Positions 17,171 through 25,480 of a DNA stretch of 64,000 nucleotides are shown piece after piece. Under the pieces are notes generated by a model that worked only from the letters and a program-made list of their open reading frames with translations, searched no databases and had not been told where the DNA came from. The DNA is taken from NCBI RefSeq assembly GCF_009496285.1, contig NZ_WIJK01000004.1, positions 38,424 to 102,423 on the forward strand, written 5' to 3'. A program made the position numbers and the translations under genes. Numbering within the stretch: position 1 is the stretch's first letter; each line of letters starts with the position of its first letter. This DNA comes from Streptococcus mitis. Lineage in GTDB: Bacteria; Bacillota; Bacilli; Lactobacillales; Streptococcaceae.

Positions 17171-17861
17171 ACGTGTCTTAGTTACGGGCGTTAGTTCAGG
17201 GATTGGTCTGGCTCAAGCTCGACTCTTTTTAGAGAATGGTTATCAAGTTTTTGGTGTGGATCAGGGTGAAAAGCCTGCCTTACAAGGTGACTTTCACTTT
17301 CTACAACGTGATTTAACACTTGACTTAGGACCTATTTTTGATTGGTGCCCTCGAGTCGATATTCTTTGTAATACGGCAGGTGTTTTGGATGACTACAAGC
17401 CCTTACTAGAACAATCCGCCCAAGAAATTCAAGAGATTTTTGAAATCAATTACGTAACTCCAGTAGAGTTGACCCGCTATTATTTGACACACATGCTGGA
17501 ACATAAACATGGGATTATCATCAATATGTGCTCCATCGCTTCAAATCTAGCAGGCGGTGGTGGTCACGCCTATACCTCTTCTAAACACGCCTTGGCTGGA
17601 TTTACCAAGCAATTAGCTTTGGACTATGCAGAAGCAGGTATCCAGGTCTTTGGGATTGCTCCTGGTGCAGTCAAAACTGGTATGACCGCAGCAGACTTTG
17701 AACCAGGTGGTCTGGCAGACTGGGTAGCAAGTGAAACACCTATCAAACGCTGGATTGAGCCAGGTGAAGTTGCTGAAGTTAGCCTCTTTTTAGCAAGTGG
17801 AAAAGCGAGTGCCATGCATGGACAAATCCTGACTATTGATGGTGGTTGGAGCTTGAAGTAG
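17163..17861 (+). CDS. Short-chain dehydrogenase/reductase, FabG-like
   Basis: The 232-residue protein has the Rossmann motif TGVSSGIG, the NTAG motif (usual NNAG), catalytic Ser in CSIASNLAG and the YTSSK catalytic Tyr-Lys, ending in GQILTIDGGWS. It belongs to the classical SDR family. The substrate is unknown, and it is not in a fatty-acid cluster. The ATG at 17163 overlaps the DUF2829 stop by eight bases, implying translational coupling. A TTG at 17154 is an alternative start. Confidence 0.88.
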   Translation: MTKRVLVTGVSSGIGLAQARLFLENGYQVFGVDQGEKPALQGDFHFLQRDLTLDLGPIFDWCPRVDILCNTAGVLDDYKPLLEQSAQEIQEIFEINYVTPVELTRYYLTHMLEHKHGIIINMCSIASNLAGGGGHAYTSSKHALAGFTKQLALDYAEAGIQVFGIAPGAVKTGMTAADFEPGGLADWVASETPIKRWIEPGEVAEVSLFLASGKASAMHGQILTIDGGWSLK

Positions 17862-17897
17862 CATAGTTGCTATTCTATAAATATGTGGAGGTAAGCT

Positions 17898-18233
17898 ATG
17901 AAAAGAGATGAGTTTGGATTTGTCTTGCCCAATCTCTACTATCAGTTTTTATCGGACTGGAAAGAGATTGACACCTATGAAATTGGAGATACAGGTATCT
18001 GTTTGTATGCCAAGGAGGATCTAGAGGAGCGTAATGAAACTTATCAGATTGAGGAAGTAGAGCCAGATTACTTTATGATTGGACAGGAAGGAGATTTGGC
18101 CTACTTTATCAAGAAAAATGCTGACGATTGCATTTATGAAAATGACTTGGGTGCTTTAGGCTCCTTAGAAATGCAAAAAATTGCTGCAAACGTCTATGAC
18201 TTTATTGATAAGAGTTTAGAGGAAGAGTTGTAA
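17898..18233 (+). CDS. SMI1/KNR4 (SUKH)-like immunity protein
   Basis: The 111-residue acidic protein (DEFGFVLPNLYYQFLSDW ... YFMIGQEGDLAYFIKKN) resembles the SUKH/SMI1 superfamily. Many of its bacterial members are immunity proteins against polymorphic or contact-dependent toxins. It is the first of five small consecutive genes with their own Shine-Dalgarno sites and short gaps. No toxin is adjacent. Family assignment is by pattern and context. Confidence 0.65.
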   Translation: MKRDEFGFVLPNLYYQFLSDWKEIDTYEIGDTGICLYAKEDLEERNETYQIEEVEPDYFMIGQEGDLAYFIKKNADDCIYENDLGALGSLEMQKIAANVYDFIDKSLEEEL

Positions 18234-18251
18234 AACTGGGAGGGAGAAATC

Positions 18252-18671
18252 ATGTTTAGAGTGATAGATGCAGATTCACCGATTTCAAAAGAAGATTTTT
18301 TACAATTTGAGGAGATTCTTGGGAAGAAATTGCCAAAAACTATGTTGGGCTTTTATCTCAAGTATAACGGTGGTCAGCCCCAAGTAAGGGGTGTTCACGA
18401 TGACCGTCATTTATTTCCTTTCAATTCCTTTAATTCAATAGGGGAGATGAGGAAGTCTCTTACATGTTTTGACGATGAGGTTGTGCCTGAAGGATTTAAA
18501 GCAACAGACCTTCTCCATTTCGCCTATGATCCTGGATCTGGCAACTATGCTCTTTCTCTAAGGGCAGAGGATTATGGCAAGGTTTACTTCTATGTTCTAG
18601 AAGAAAAAGCAGTGATGTATGGTCAATGGCCATCTTTTGAGAATTTTTTGAATTCCTTTGTTGAAGAATGA
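18252..18671 (+). CDS. SMI1/KNR4 (SUKH) family immunity protein
   Basis: The 139-residue protein has the clear SUKH start pattern FEEILGKKLPKTMLGFYLKYNGG and the central LLHFAYDPGSGNYALSLR. SUKH proteins neutralise diverse nuclease and deaminase toxins by direct binding. The cognate toxin cannot be named. GGGAGG precedes the start, 18 bases after the previous stop. Confidence 0.85.
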   Translation: MFRVIDADSPISKEDFLQFEEILGKKLPKTMLGFYLKYNGGQPQVRGVHDDRHLFPFNSFNSIGEMRKSLTCFDDEVVPEGFKATDLLHFAYDPGSGNYALSLRAEDYGKVYFYVLEEKAVMYGQWPSFENFLNSFVEE

Positions 18672-18689
18672 GACAAAAAAGGAGAAGGG

Positions 18690-19028
18690 ATGCGGAAATA
18701 CCAAGAACTTTCACTAGAGCAGATAATTGAGCAGATGCGCGTGGACGAGTCTTCTTCAGATGATTTTTGTCTCTATGGCAAGGAGGATGGAGAGCTAGCA
18801 CTAGATAGGCTCTATTGGGTATCAGATTATCCGGATGTCGTAGAAGACCGTGATGTCTACCCGACGGATGTAGCGAAGCAAGATCTCCAGCTAGTCTACT
18901 ATGGAGAGCAGTTGTTTGATGTCCTCTCGGTTGCACTTGAGGAAAAGCCAGATGCAAGTTGTAAAGACTTGGTCGAGGCTTTGAATTATTATCAGGAGCA
19001 TGATAGTTTTATGCCCTTTGAACCCTAG
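18690..19028 (+). CDS. Small acidic protein, DUF7716/immunity-like
   Basis: The 112-residue protein is acidic (about 25 percent Asp and Glu). It contains a C-terminal DLVEALNYYQEHDSFMPF pattern that I associate with a family of small proteins in immunity arrays (DUF7716-like). I am not certain of the family name. A strong AAAAGGAG site is present. Position and size suggest another orphan immunity gene. Confidence 0.55.
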   Translation: MRKYQELSLEQIIEQMRVDESSSDDFCLYGKEDGELALDRLYWVSDYPDVVEDRDVYPTDVAKQDLQLVYYGEQLFDVLSVALEEKPDASCKDLVEALNYYQEHDSFMPFEP

Positions 19029-19081
19029 TTACAAAGCTAGAATGTTGCAGTTCCATTGACAATATAAAAAGGAGTTAAGAA

Positions 19082-19453
19082 ATGATTAATTACGAAAACA
19101 TAAATGAAAAAATTTCCCCTTTTAACTTGCTTGTATATGATGAGGATCCTCAAAATGTTCGCGGATCGCTTATTTATTACCCTGATGGAGAATTCAGACA
19201 GGAAGTATTTGACACTCGAGAAGAGGAGGGATTTGAAGGAAATGGCTACGATTGGGCATCCTTGGCTTTGGTATTTTTGGAGGAAAAAATGCCGGAATTA
19301 AGCGATGCTATCGACTTTGATCCTGAAGGAAGTATGTTTTGTGCCTATTCTTCCAAGGTAGACGCCTTGTCTAGATTTGCTCTTGGCTTTAAAGAGTTTT
19401 GCGATGATATTGAAGCTATGAAAGACTTGTTCAGTCGAGCGGAGCTGGATTAA
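19082..19453 (+). CDS. Imm51-type immunity protein
   Basis: The 123-residue protein matches the Imm51 pattern well: FEGNGYDWASLALVFLEEKM, then a DFDPEGSMFCAYS block and an end like MKDLFSRAELD. Imm51 proteins occur with polymorphic toxins and in toxin-free immunity arrays. It has an AAAAGGAG ribosome site 53 bases after the previous gene. No terminator or promoter is seen between them. Confidence 0.8.
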   Translation: MINYENINEKISPFNLLVYDEDPQNVRGSLIYYPDGEFRQEVFDTREEEGFEGNGYDWASLALVFLEEKMPELSDAIDFDPEGSMFCAYSSKVDALSRFALGFKEFCDDIEAMKDLFSRAELD

Positions 19454-19510
19454 TTGACTAAAATAGTTTTAAATTTTTGGGAAGATAGAAGAAAATAGAA
19501 AGGAATTCAG

Positions 19511-20116
19511 ATGAAGCTACCAGAAGTAATTGAGCTAGTGGAAAATCATCCAGACCTACATCTCTATATAGATAAAATTTTAAAAAAGCATAAGAAGACC
19601 CAAGCTAGCTATCTCGAATCGCTGAATCATCTGACCTATTTACTTTATCTGGATGGTCAAGAGGAAATAGCTAAGGAATTATTAGATAGGATCATACAAG
19701 TTCCATTTGAAGGGAATTATAACACTTGGACCTTTGTTGATAGCTCTCTGATTTTATTGGCCTATCTGGAAAGAGAAAAAGAAAATCAGGTATTCGTCTA
19801 TAAAAAACTTCTTTTATCCCCGTTAGAACAAGGGGAGGAATCTACTCAAAAAATAAGAAGGAGAGTTCATCAGAGATTTTTGAATGGCGACAGCTTGGAG
19901 CAAAAGCTTGCAAAAATCGAGCAAGCTCCAAGTCCTGAATCAGAAATGGAACACCGTTTGCTATACTTGACAGATTTATTGAAAATTCACCTCTTTATTA
20001 CTGAGTCAACTTGTGAAGAGACAAATATCCAAGCAAAAATCGAAGAGAATATAGAGATACTAAAGAAGTATATCAAGGAGAATGAAATCTTTAGCCTCTT
20101 TCCATTTAAGGGATGA
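19511..20116 (+). CDS. Unknown helical protein in the immunity array
   Basis: The 201-residue protein is predicted to be mostly helical, with TPR-like spacing in the N-terminal half (LNHLTYLLYLDGQEEIAKEL, then SSLILLAYLEREKENQVF). I do not recognise a family with certainty. It could be an immunity protein of the DUF6707-like type. An AAAGGAATTC site precedes the ATG. It is the last of the five small genes before the Nudix gene. Confidence 0.6.
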   Translation: MKLPEVIELVENHPDLHLYIDKILKKHKKTQASYLESLNHLTYLLYLDGQEEIAKELLDRIIQVPFEGNYNTWTFVDSSLILLAYLEREKENQVFVYKKLLLSPLEQGEESTQKIRRRVHQRFLNGDSLEQKLAKIEQAPSPESEMEHRLLYLTDLLKIHLFITESTCEETNIQAKIEENIEILKKYIKENEIFSLFPFKG

Positions 20117-20155
20117 TATAAGTTTTCAATCTTGGATTGTTAGAAAGAGTGGAAA

Positions 20156-20656
20156 ATGGAAATCAAAAATCACTTTGGTGTATACGGAGTCTGTCTTCAA
20201 GACAGGAAATTACTTTGCATTGAGAAAATGAGAGGGCCTTATCAGCATCGTTTTGATTTACCGGGTGGTAGTCAGGAAATCGGTGAGGGGTTGACAGAAA
20301 CCCTCAAGAGAGAAGTTTTGGAAGAGACGGGCTATACGCTTATCCGTTATTGCAATCCTAGGATTTATGATGTACTGGTTCAAGAAGAAGGGCAAGACTT
20401 CGCAGTACATCATATCATGGCCTTTTATGATATCGTACTTGATTTAGAACGTTCTCAAAAATCCCTTCCTCATGAAGTTCTTGATGGAAGTAACGATTCA
20501 GCAAATGCAATTTGGCTTCCTATCGAGCAGATTACCGAAGAAAATGCCTCACCCTTAGTATTGAAGGTGAAGGCGGAGTTACAAGGATTTCCTGAATTAG
20601 AACTGACAAGATATAGAAATTGGAAGGTAAAGATGGGGGATAATGGAACTATTTAA
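20156..20656 (+). CDS. Nudix hydrolase
   Basis: The 166-residue protein contains the complete Nudix box, GGSQEIGEGLTETLKREVLE followed by ETGYT, which coordinates Mg2+ for cleavage of nucleoside diphosphate-linked substrates. The substrate is unknown. Its C-terminus (RYRNWKVKMG) overlaps the next, broken acetyltransferase gene by 14 bases. It belongs to the same run of genes as the immunity array. Confidence 0.88.
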   Translation: MEIKNHFGVYGVCLQDRKLLCIEKMRGPYQHRFDLPGGSQEIGEGLTETLKREVLEETGYTLIRYCNPRIYDVLVQEEGQDFAVHHIMAFYDIVLDLERSQKSLPHEVLDGSNDSANAIWLPIEQITEENASPLVLKVKAELQGFPELELTRYRNWKVKMGDNGTI

Positions 20657-21370
20657 AACATGGAAGAAAAATATGGTTCTCTATGGTCTTAAATCTCAAA
20701 TTGGAACTGTATACCGAAACAGTGATGGGACAACAAGTTTTTATGATATTGGGAATTTTCTATACCTAGCAGGGGAGTTGAATTCCAGATTTTGGGAAGA
20801 TTTTGTTAGGCAATATGGTTTAGATTATAAGATTATTATATCAGAAGACACTAAGTGGCAAGATTTTCTGCATCGGCAAGTTGGGTTAATTTCTTTTACT
20901 CGCTATTCTTTTAAGGATAAGGCAAATTTTCAAGTTGAATTTCTAATGATCTAGTTAGTCATATAGAGGAAGGTTACAATATTGTACCTATTGATAATCG
21001 TATTTATAACTGCCTTTCTGAGGAAGAATGGTCACAAGATTTAAAGGGAGATTTTGAGTCCTATCAGGATTTTTCTTTAAAAGGTGGATTTGGCTTTGTG
21101 GTTCTTAAAAATAAAGAACTGATTGCTGGGATTTCCTCAGGGTTAGTTTACCGTGGAGCAGTTGAAGTGGAAGTTGCAACTAGACCAAACGAACAAGGAA
21201 ATGGATTTGCTAAAAAGCTTGGTGCTGCAATGATTCTAGAGAGTTTAAATAGAGATATGTTTCCTCTTTGGGATGCTCATAACGAGGCTTCCAAAAAAGT
21301 AGCAGAATTTTTAGGATATGAGTTAGTTGAACCTTATGAAGCTTTTGAACTAGATGAAAGCGTCATATAA
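20643..21370 (+). pseudogene. GNAT-family acetyltransferase, frameshifted
   Basis: The first frame gives 103 residues and ends at 20954 in QVEFLMI. The next frame continues DLVSHIEEGYNIVPIDNRIY and carries the acetyl-CoA-binding GNAT segment VATRPNEQGNGFAKKLGAAM and an end WDAHNEASKKVAEFLGYEL. Adding one A in CTAATGAT at 20945-20947 restores FLNDLVSHIEEG, so one base is missing. The intact protein would be about 242 residues. Either a real loss or a homopolymer error. Confidence 0.8.
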
Positions 21371-21411
21371 TGATATCTGATATTGTATCTTTTAAGACGA
21401 GGTGAATGGAC

Positions 21412-22260
21412 ATGCAAAATCAACTGGCTCTTAGTGGAGAACAAATTGTTGAAAAAGTTTATCCTCAACTATTTCACCATATCGGTATGATTCGTGGGGA
21501 ATACTTGTTGAGAGAAATAAACCAAAACATACTATTACCAAATTGTCAGCAATTTGTAAAAGATTATCTAGACACTATTTGCCATTTATACTCAGATGAA
21601 GAGGTCTGGTATCGCTTTTCAGAGTTAACAAATGCAGAAGCAAATAGTCTAGACGGGACTAAAGAGTATTTTGACGAACGCCACCCATTATTTGGATATA
21701 GAGGTACTAGGCGTTTACTGGCATGTCCAGATGAATTTCAGGCTGAGGCACATGTCGTTACAGAAGTTTATCAAACTAATCCCAATCTGTCTGTTATTTT
21801 TCCTTTTGTCAATGATGCTGAACAGTTAAAACAAGCTATTAGAGTATTGCGTCAGCATGGTTTCACTGGAAAAATTGGAACAATGATTGAATTACCGTCA
21901 GCTTATTTTGACTTGGACAGGATACTGGAAACTGGTATTTCAAAGATTGTAATTGGAATGAATGATTTGACTTCATTTATTTTTGCCACTGTGAGAAATA
22001 GTCAATGGCACGATATGGAAAGTCCAATAATGTTAGAAATGCTGAGACAGATGCAGGATAAAGCAAGGACGAAAAAGATAGATTTCGCCGTGGCAGGCTA
22101 TCTGAATCCTTCTTTCATACAAAAAATGAATCAGATGGGGATTGAGTGCATTATCCACTACAGTTCTATTCCGGAGATTTTTAATTTAGAGATTGACCAT
22201 CCAGATCATCTCAAACGTGTAAAAGAAGAAAGTAAAAAAATACAAAGGAGCAACCCATGA
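21412..22260 (+). CDS. Stand-alone PEP-utilizing-enzyme C-terminal barrel, probable pseudoenzyme
   Basis: The 282-residue protein aligns by eye with the C-terminal PEP/pyruvate-binding TIM barrel of PEP synthase and PTS enzyme I: GMIRGEYLLRE, HPLFGYRGTRRLL, SVIFPFVND, GTMIELPSAYFDLD and IVIGMNDLTSF. It lacks the phospho-histidine domain and the ATP-grasp domain. At the place of the catalytic Cys motif (GICGQxPS in PEP synthase) it reads FAVAGYLNPS, so the Cys is Ala. Function is unknown. The start at 21412 gives better spacing from GAGG than the ATG at 21406. It overlaps the next gene by four bases. Confidence 0.75.
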   Translation: MQNQLALSGEQIVEKVYPQLFHHIGMIRGEYLLREINQNILLPNCQQFVKDYLDTICHLYSDEEVWYRFSELTNAEANSLDGTKEYFDERHPLFGYRGTRRLLACPDEFQAEAHVVTEVYQTNPNLSVIFPFVNDAEQLKQAIRVLRQHGFTGKIGTMIELPSAYFDLDRILETGISKIVIGMNDLTSFIFATVRNSQWHDMESPIMLEMLRQMQDKARTKKIDFAVAGYLNPSFIQKMNQMGIECIIHYSSIPEIFNLEIDHPDHLKRVKEESKKIQRSNP

Positions 22261-22696
22261 CACCGCAAGAAATGTGGAATACCTACAAGAAAATCAATCC
22301 CTTGATCGGAGATGAAATCGACGCCTGGGCTTTTGGAGTGGAAGCCGATCTCTTGGCAGACTTGGTTTTAAAAGGTGAAAAGACGGCAACCGCCTCAGCT
22401 TACGACCTTTACGCAGTAGAGGACGAACTCCTTCCCCAAGAAGGGACCTTTGATGTTATTTTAGACAGTAAGGATCAAGCTATCTGCATTATTGAAATTA
22501 CAAAGGTTTCCGTTCAGCCTTTCCATCAGGTTTCAGCCGACCATGCCCACAAGGAAGGTGAGGGAGACAAATCTTTAGCCTATTGGGTCAGGTTCATGAA
22601 GATTTTTTCAAAGACTGGTTAGGAGAAGCAGGTCTGGATTTTACACCTGACAGCAAGATTGTTTTGGAAGAATTTCGCAAGGTCTACCCTCTCTAG
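22257..22696 (+). pseudogene. ASCH-domain protein, frameshifted near the C-terminus
   Basis: The protein has the ASCH pattern (DAWAFGVEADLLADLVLKGE, then KTATASAYDLY, ICIIEITKVSVQPF and DKSLAYW). It goes out of frame after AYW and stops at 22622. The +1 frame continues QVHEDFFKDWLGEAGLDFTP to a natural stop at 22696. Restoring one base (TGG-CGT-CAG) at 22584-22588 gives the usual AYWRQVHEDFF. ASCH proteins are RNA-binding or amidohydrolase-like; the role here is unknown. Confidence 0.8.
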
Positions 22697-22711
22697 ACTG
22701 CTAGTAGGAAG

Positions 22712-22745
22712 AAAGTTTTGGAAATCACTGTCCAAAGCTTTTTTC
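22712..22745 (+). terminator. Terminator closing the accessory block
   Basis: An 11-bp stem (22712-22722 with 22731-22741, one G-U pair) with an 8-base loop runs into T. It is the first clear terminator since 16890. Confidence 0.85.
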
Positions 22746-22757
22746 TGACTTAAAATA

Positions 22758-22766
22758 TGATAAAAT
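22758..22766 (+). promoter_or_regulatory. Extended -10 promoter of pepN
   Basis: TGATAAAAT, an extended -10 without a good -35, lies about 50 bases upstream of pepN. Confidence 0.5.
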
Positions 22767-22818
22767 AGGTATGTTTGAACTAGAGCATTTGCTCAGAAAT
22801 ATAGAATAGGAGAAAATG

Positions 22819-25365
22819 ATGCAAGCAGTAGAACATTATATTAAACAATTTGTTCCTGAACATTATGATTTATTTTTAGACTTGAGTCGTGAGACTAAGA
22901 CGTTTTCAGGAAAAGTAACCATTACTGGTCAAGCTAAAAGTGACCGAATTTCCCTTCACCAAAAGGACTTAGAAATCGCTTCTGTAGAAGTAGCAGGTCA
23001 AGCTCGCCCATTCACAGTTGATAACGAAAACGAAGCCCTTCATATCGAACTTGCAGAAGCAGGTTCAGTTGATTTGGTCATCGCTTTTTCAGGGAAAATC
23101 ACAGACAACATGACAGGAATCTACCCATCTTACTACACAGTTGATGGAGTTAAGAAGGAAGTCTTGTCTACTCAGTTTGAGAGCCACTTTGCTCGCGAAG
23201 CCTTCCCGTGTGTGGATGAGCCAGAAGCAAAAGCAACCTTTGACTTAGCACTTCGTTTTGACCAAGCTGAAGGTGAACTTGCCTTGTCTAACATGCCAGA
23301 AATTGACGTTGAAAACCGCAAAGAGTCAGGTATCTGGAAATTTGAAACAACTCCACGTATGTCTTCTTACTTGCTAGCTTTCGTTGCTGGTGATTTGCAA
23401 GGGGTAACTGCTAAAACTAAAAATGGTACTTTGGTAGGTGTTTACTCAACCAAGGCCCATCCACTTTCAAACCTTGATTTCTCACTAGATATTGCTGTTC
23501 GCTCAATCGAGTTTTACGAAGACTACTATGGAGTTAAGTACCCAATTCCTCAATCTCTTCACATCGCCCTTCCTGACTTCTCAGCTGGTGCTATGGAAAA
23601 CTGGGGACTTGTGACATACCGTGAAGTTTACTTGGTTGTTGATGAAAACTCAACCTTTGCTAGCCGTCAACAGGTAGCACTCGTCATTGCCCACGAGCTT
23701 GCTCACCAATGGTTCGGTAACCTTGTGACTATGAAGTGGTGGGATGACCTCTGGCTCAATGAAAGCTTCGCGAACATGATGGAATACGTCTGTGTGGATG
23801 CCATCGAGCCAAGTTGGAATATCTTTGAAGACTTCCAAACAAGTGGAGTGCCAGCCGCTCTTAAACGTGATGCGACAGATGGCGTTCAATCTGTCCACGT
23901 TGAAGTTAGCCACCCAGATGAAATCAATACGCTCTTCGATGGTGCTATCGTTTATGCCAAAGGAAGCCGTCTCATGCACATGCTTCGCCGTTGGTTAGGA
24001 GATGCTGATTTTGCTAAAGGTTTGCATGCTTACTTTGAAAAACACCAATACGGAAATACCATTGGCCGTGATCTTTGGAATGCACTTGGACAAGCATCTG
24101 GTCGTGATGTAGCAGCCTTCATGGATTCTTGGTTGGAGCAACCTGGTTATCCAGTCCTTACTGCCACAGTTGAAAATGATGTTTTGAAGATTTCACAAAA
24201 ACAATTCTTCATCGGTGAACATGAAGACAAGAATCGTCTCTGGGTAGTGCCACTTAACAGTAACTGGAAAGGCTTGCCAGATACTCTCGAAACTGAGAGC
24301 ATCGAAATTCCAGGTTATGCAGCTCTTCTTGCTGAAAACAAAACAGCTCTTCGTCTTAACACTGAAAATACTGCCCACTACATTACGGACTATCAAGGCG
24401 AATTGTTAGATGCTGTTCTTGCTGACTTAGAGACACTTGATAACACAAGTAAGCTTCAAATCGTCCAAGAACGTCGTTTACTAGCTGAAGCAGGACACAT
24501 TTCTTATGCAGACTTGCTTCCAGTAGTGGATCAATTAGCACAAGAAGAATCTTATCTCGTTGTTTCAGCAGTTTCACAAGTTATCGGAGCGCTTGATCGC
24601 TTTATCGATGAAGGAACTGAGACAGAAAAAGCCTTTAAAGCCCTTATTGCTAAACTGGCTCGTTACAACTATGATCGTCTTGGCTTTGAAGCTAAAGAGG
24701 GTGAATCTGATGAAGATGAATTGGTTCGTCAATTGACAATTTCCATGATGATTCGTTCAAATGACGAGGAAGCCAGTCAAGTTGCTAGCCAAATTTTCGA
24801 AGCCCACAAGGATAATCTTTCAGGACTTCCAGCAGCTATTCGTTCACAAGTTCTCATCAATGAAATGAAACACCATGAGACTAAGGAATTGGTCGCAACT
24901 TATCTCGATCTTTATACTCATGCCACAGATGCCGCCTTTAAACGCCAATTGGCAGCTGCTCTTGCCTACAGTACAGATACGGATAATATCCAAACCTTGA
25001 TTGCTTCTTGGAAGGATAAATTTGTGGTGAAACCTCAAGATTTGTCTGCATGGTATTATCAGTTCTTAGGTCATAAGGCAACTCAGGAACCAGTTTGGGC
25101 TTGGGCGCGTGAAAACTGGGATTGGATTAAGGCTGCTCTTGGTGGAGATATGAGCTTTGATAGCTTTGTTATTCTGCCTGCCCATGTATTTAAGACAGAG
25201 CAACGCTTGACAGAATACAAGGCCTTCTTTGAGCCACAACTTTCTGACCTTGCCCTTAGCCGTAACATCGGTATGGGAATCAAGGAAATCGCAGCACGCG
25301 TTGAATTGATCAAGCGTGAAAAAGCAGCAGTTGAAGCAGTTGTAGCTCAATATAGCAAAGCTTAA
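22819..25365 (+). CDS. pepN: Aminopeptidase N (M1 family)
   Basis: The 848-residue zinc aminopeptidase has the exopeptidase motif GAMEN (in FSAGAMENWGLVTYRE) and the zinc site HELAHQWFGNLV with the third ligand Glu in WLNESFANMM. It removes N-terminal residues from peptides in the cytoplasm and supports nutrition on proteins. Length is typical of lactic acid bacteria. The second of two adjacent ATG codons is chosen for its spacing from AGGAG. It is monocistronic between two terminators. Confidence 0.96.
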   Translation: MQAVEHYIKQFVPEHYDLFLDLSRETKTFSGKVTITGQAKSDRISLHQKDLEIASVEVAGQARPFTVDNENEALHIELAEAGSVDLVIAFSGKITDNMTGIYPSYYTVDGVKKEVLSTQFESHFAREAFPCVDEPEAKATFDLALRFDQAEGELALSNMPEIDVENRKESGIWKFETTPRMSSYLLAFVAGDLQGVTAKTKNGTLVGVYSTKAHPLSNLDFSLDIAVRSIEFYEDYYGVKYPIPQSLHIALPDFSAGAMENWGLVTYREVYLVVDENSTFASRQQVALVIAHELAHQWFGNLVTMKWWDDLWLNESFANMMEYVCVDAIEPSWNIFEDFQTSGVPAALKRDATDGVQSVHVEVSHPDEINTLFDGAIVYAKGSRLMHMLRRWLGDADFAKGLHAYFEKHQYGNTIGRDLWNALGQASGRDVAAFMDSWLEQPGYPVLTATVENDVLKISQKQFFIGEHEDKNRLWVVPLNSNWKGLPDTLETESIEIPGYAALLAENKTALRLNTENTAHYITDYQGELLDAVLADLETLDNTSKLQIVQERRLLAEAGHISYADLLPVVDQLAQEESYLVVSAVSQVIGALDRFIDEGTETEKAFKALIAKLARYNYDRLGFEAKEGESDEDELVRQLTISMMIRSNDEEASQVASQIFEAHKDNLSGLPAAIRSQVLINEMKHHETKELVATYLDLYTHATDAAFKRQLAAALAYSTDTDNIQTLIASWKDKFVVKPQDLSAWYYQFLGHKATQEPVWAWARENWDWIKAALGGDMSFDSFVILPAHVFKTEQRLTEYKAFFEPQLSDLALSRNIGMGIKEIAARVELIKREKAAVEAVVAQYSKA

Positions 25366-25390
25366 AAGATTCTAGTCTAAATAGATGACA

Positions 25391-25437
25391 AAAACTCAAC
25401 TTTCTCTTGGAAAAACAAGGGAAGTTGAGTTTTTTTT
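25391..25437 (+). terminator. Terminator of pepN
   Basis: A long stem (25391-25409 with 25416-25434) with loop GAAAAA is followed by T. It directly precedes the ciaRH promoter. Confidence 0.9.
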
Positions 25438-25456
25438 AAGATATTTTTGCTATAAT
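25435..25456 (+). promoter_or_regulatory. ciaRH promoter with one CiaR-like half-site
   Basis: TGCTATAAT (25448-25456) is an extended -10. TTTAAG at 25435-25440 matches one half of the CiaR direct repeat (TTAAG, 5 bases, TTAAG). The second half reads TTTGCT and does not match, so autoregulation is uncertain. Confidence 0.55.
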
Positions 25457-25480
25457 AGGTATAATAAGGAGGAATTTTTG

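Noticed and set aside
25435..25450. Full CiaR direct repeat at the ciaRH promoter
   Set aside because: Only one TTTAAG half is present; the expected second half reads TTTGCT.
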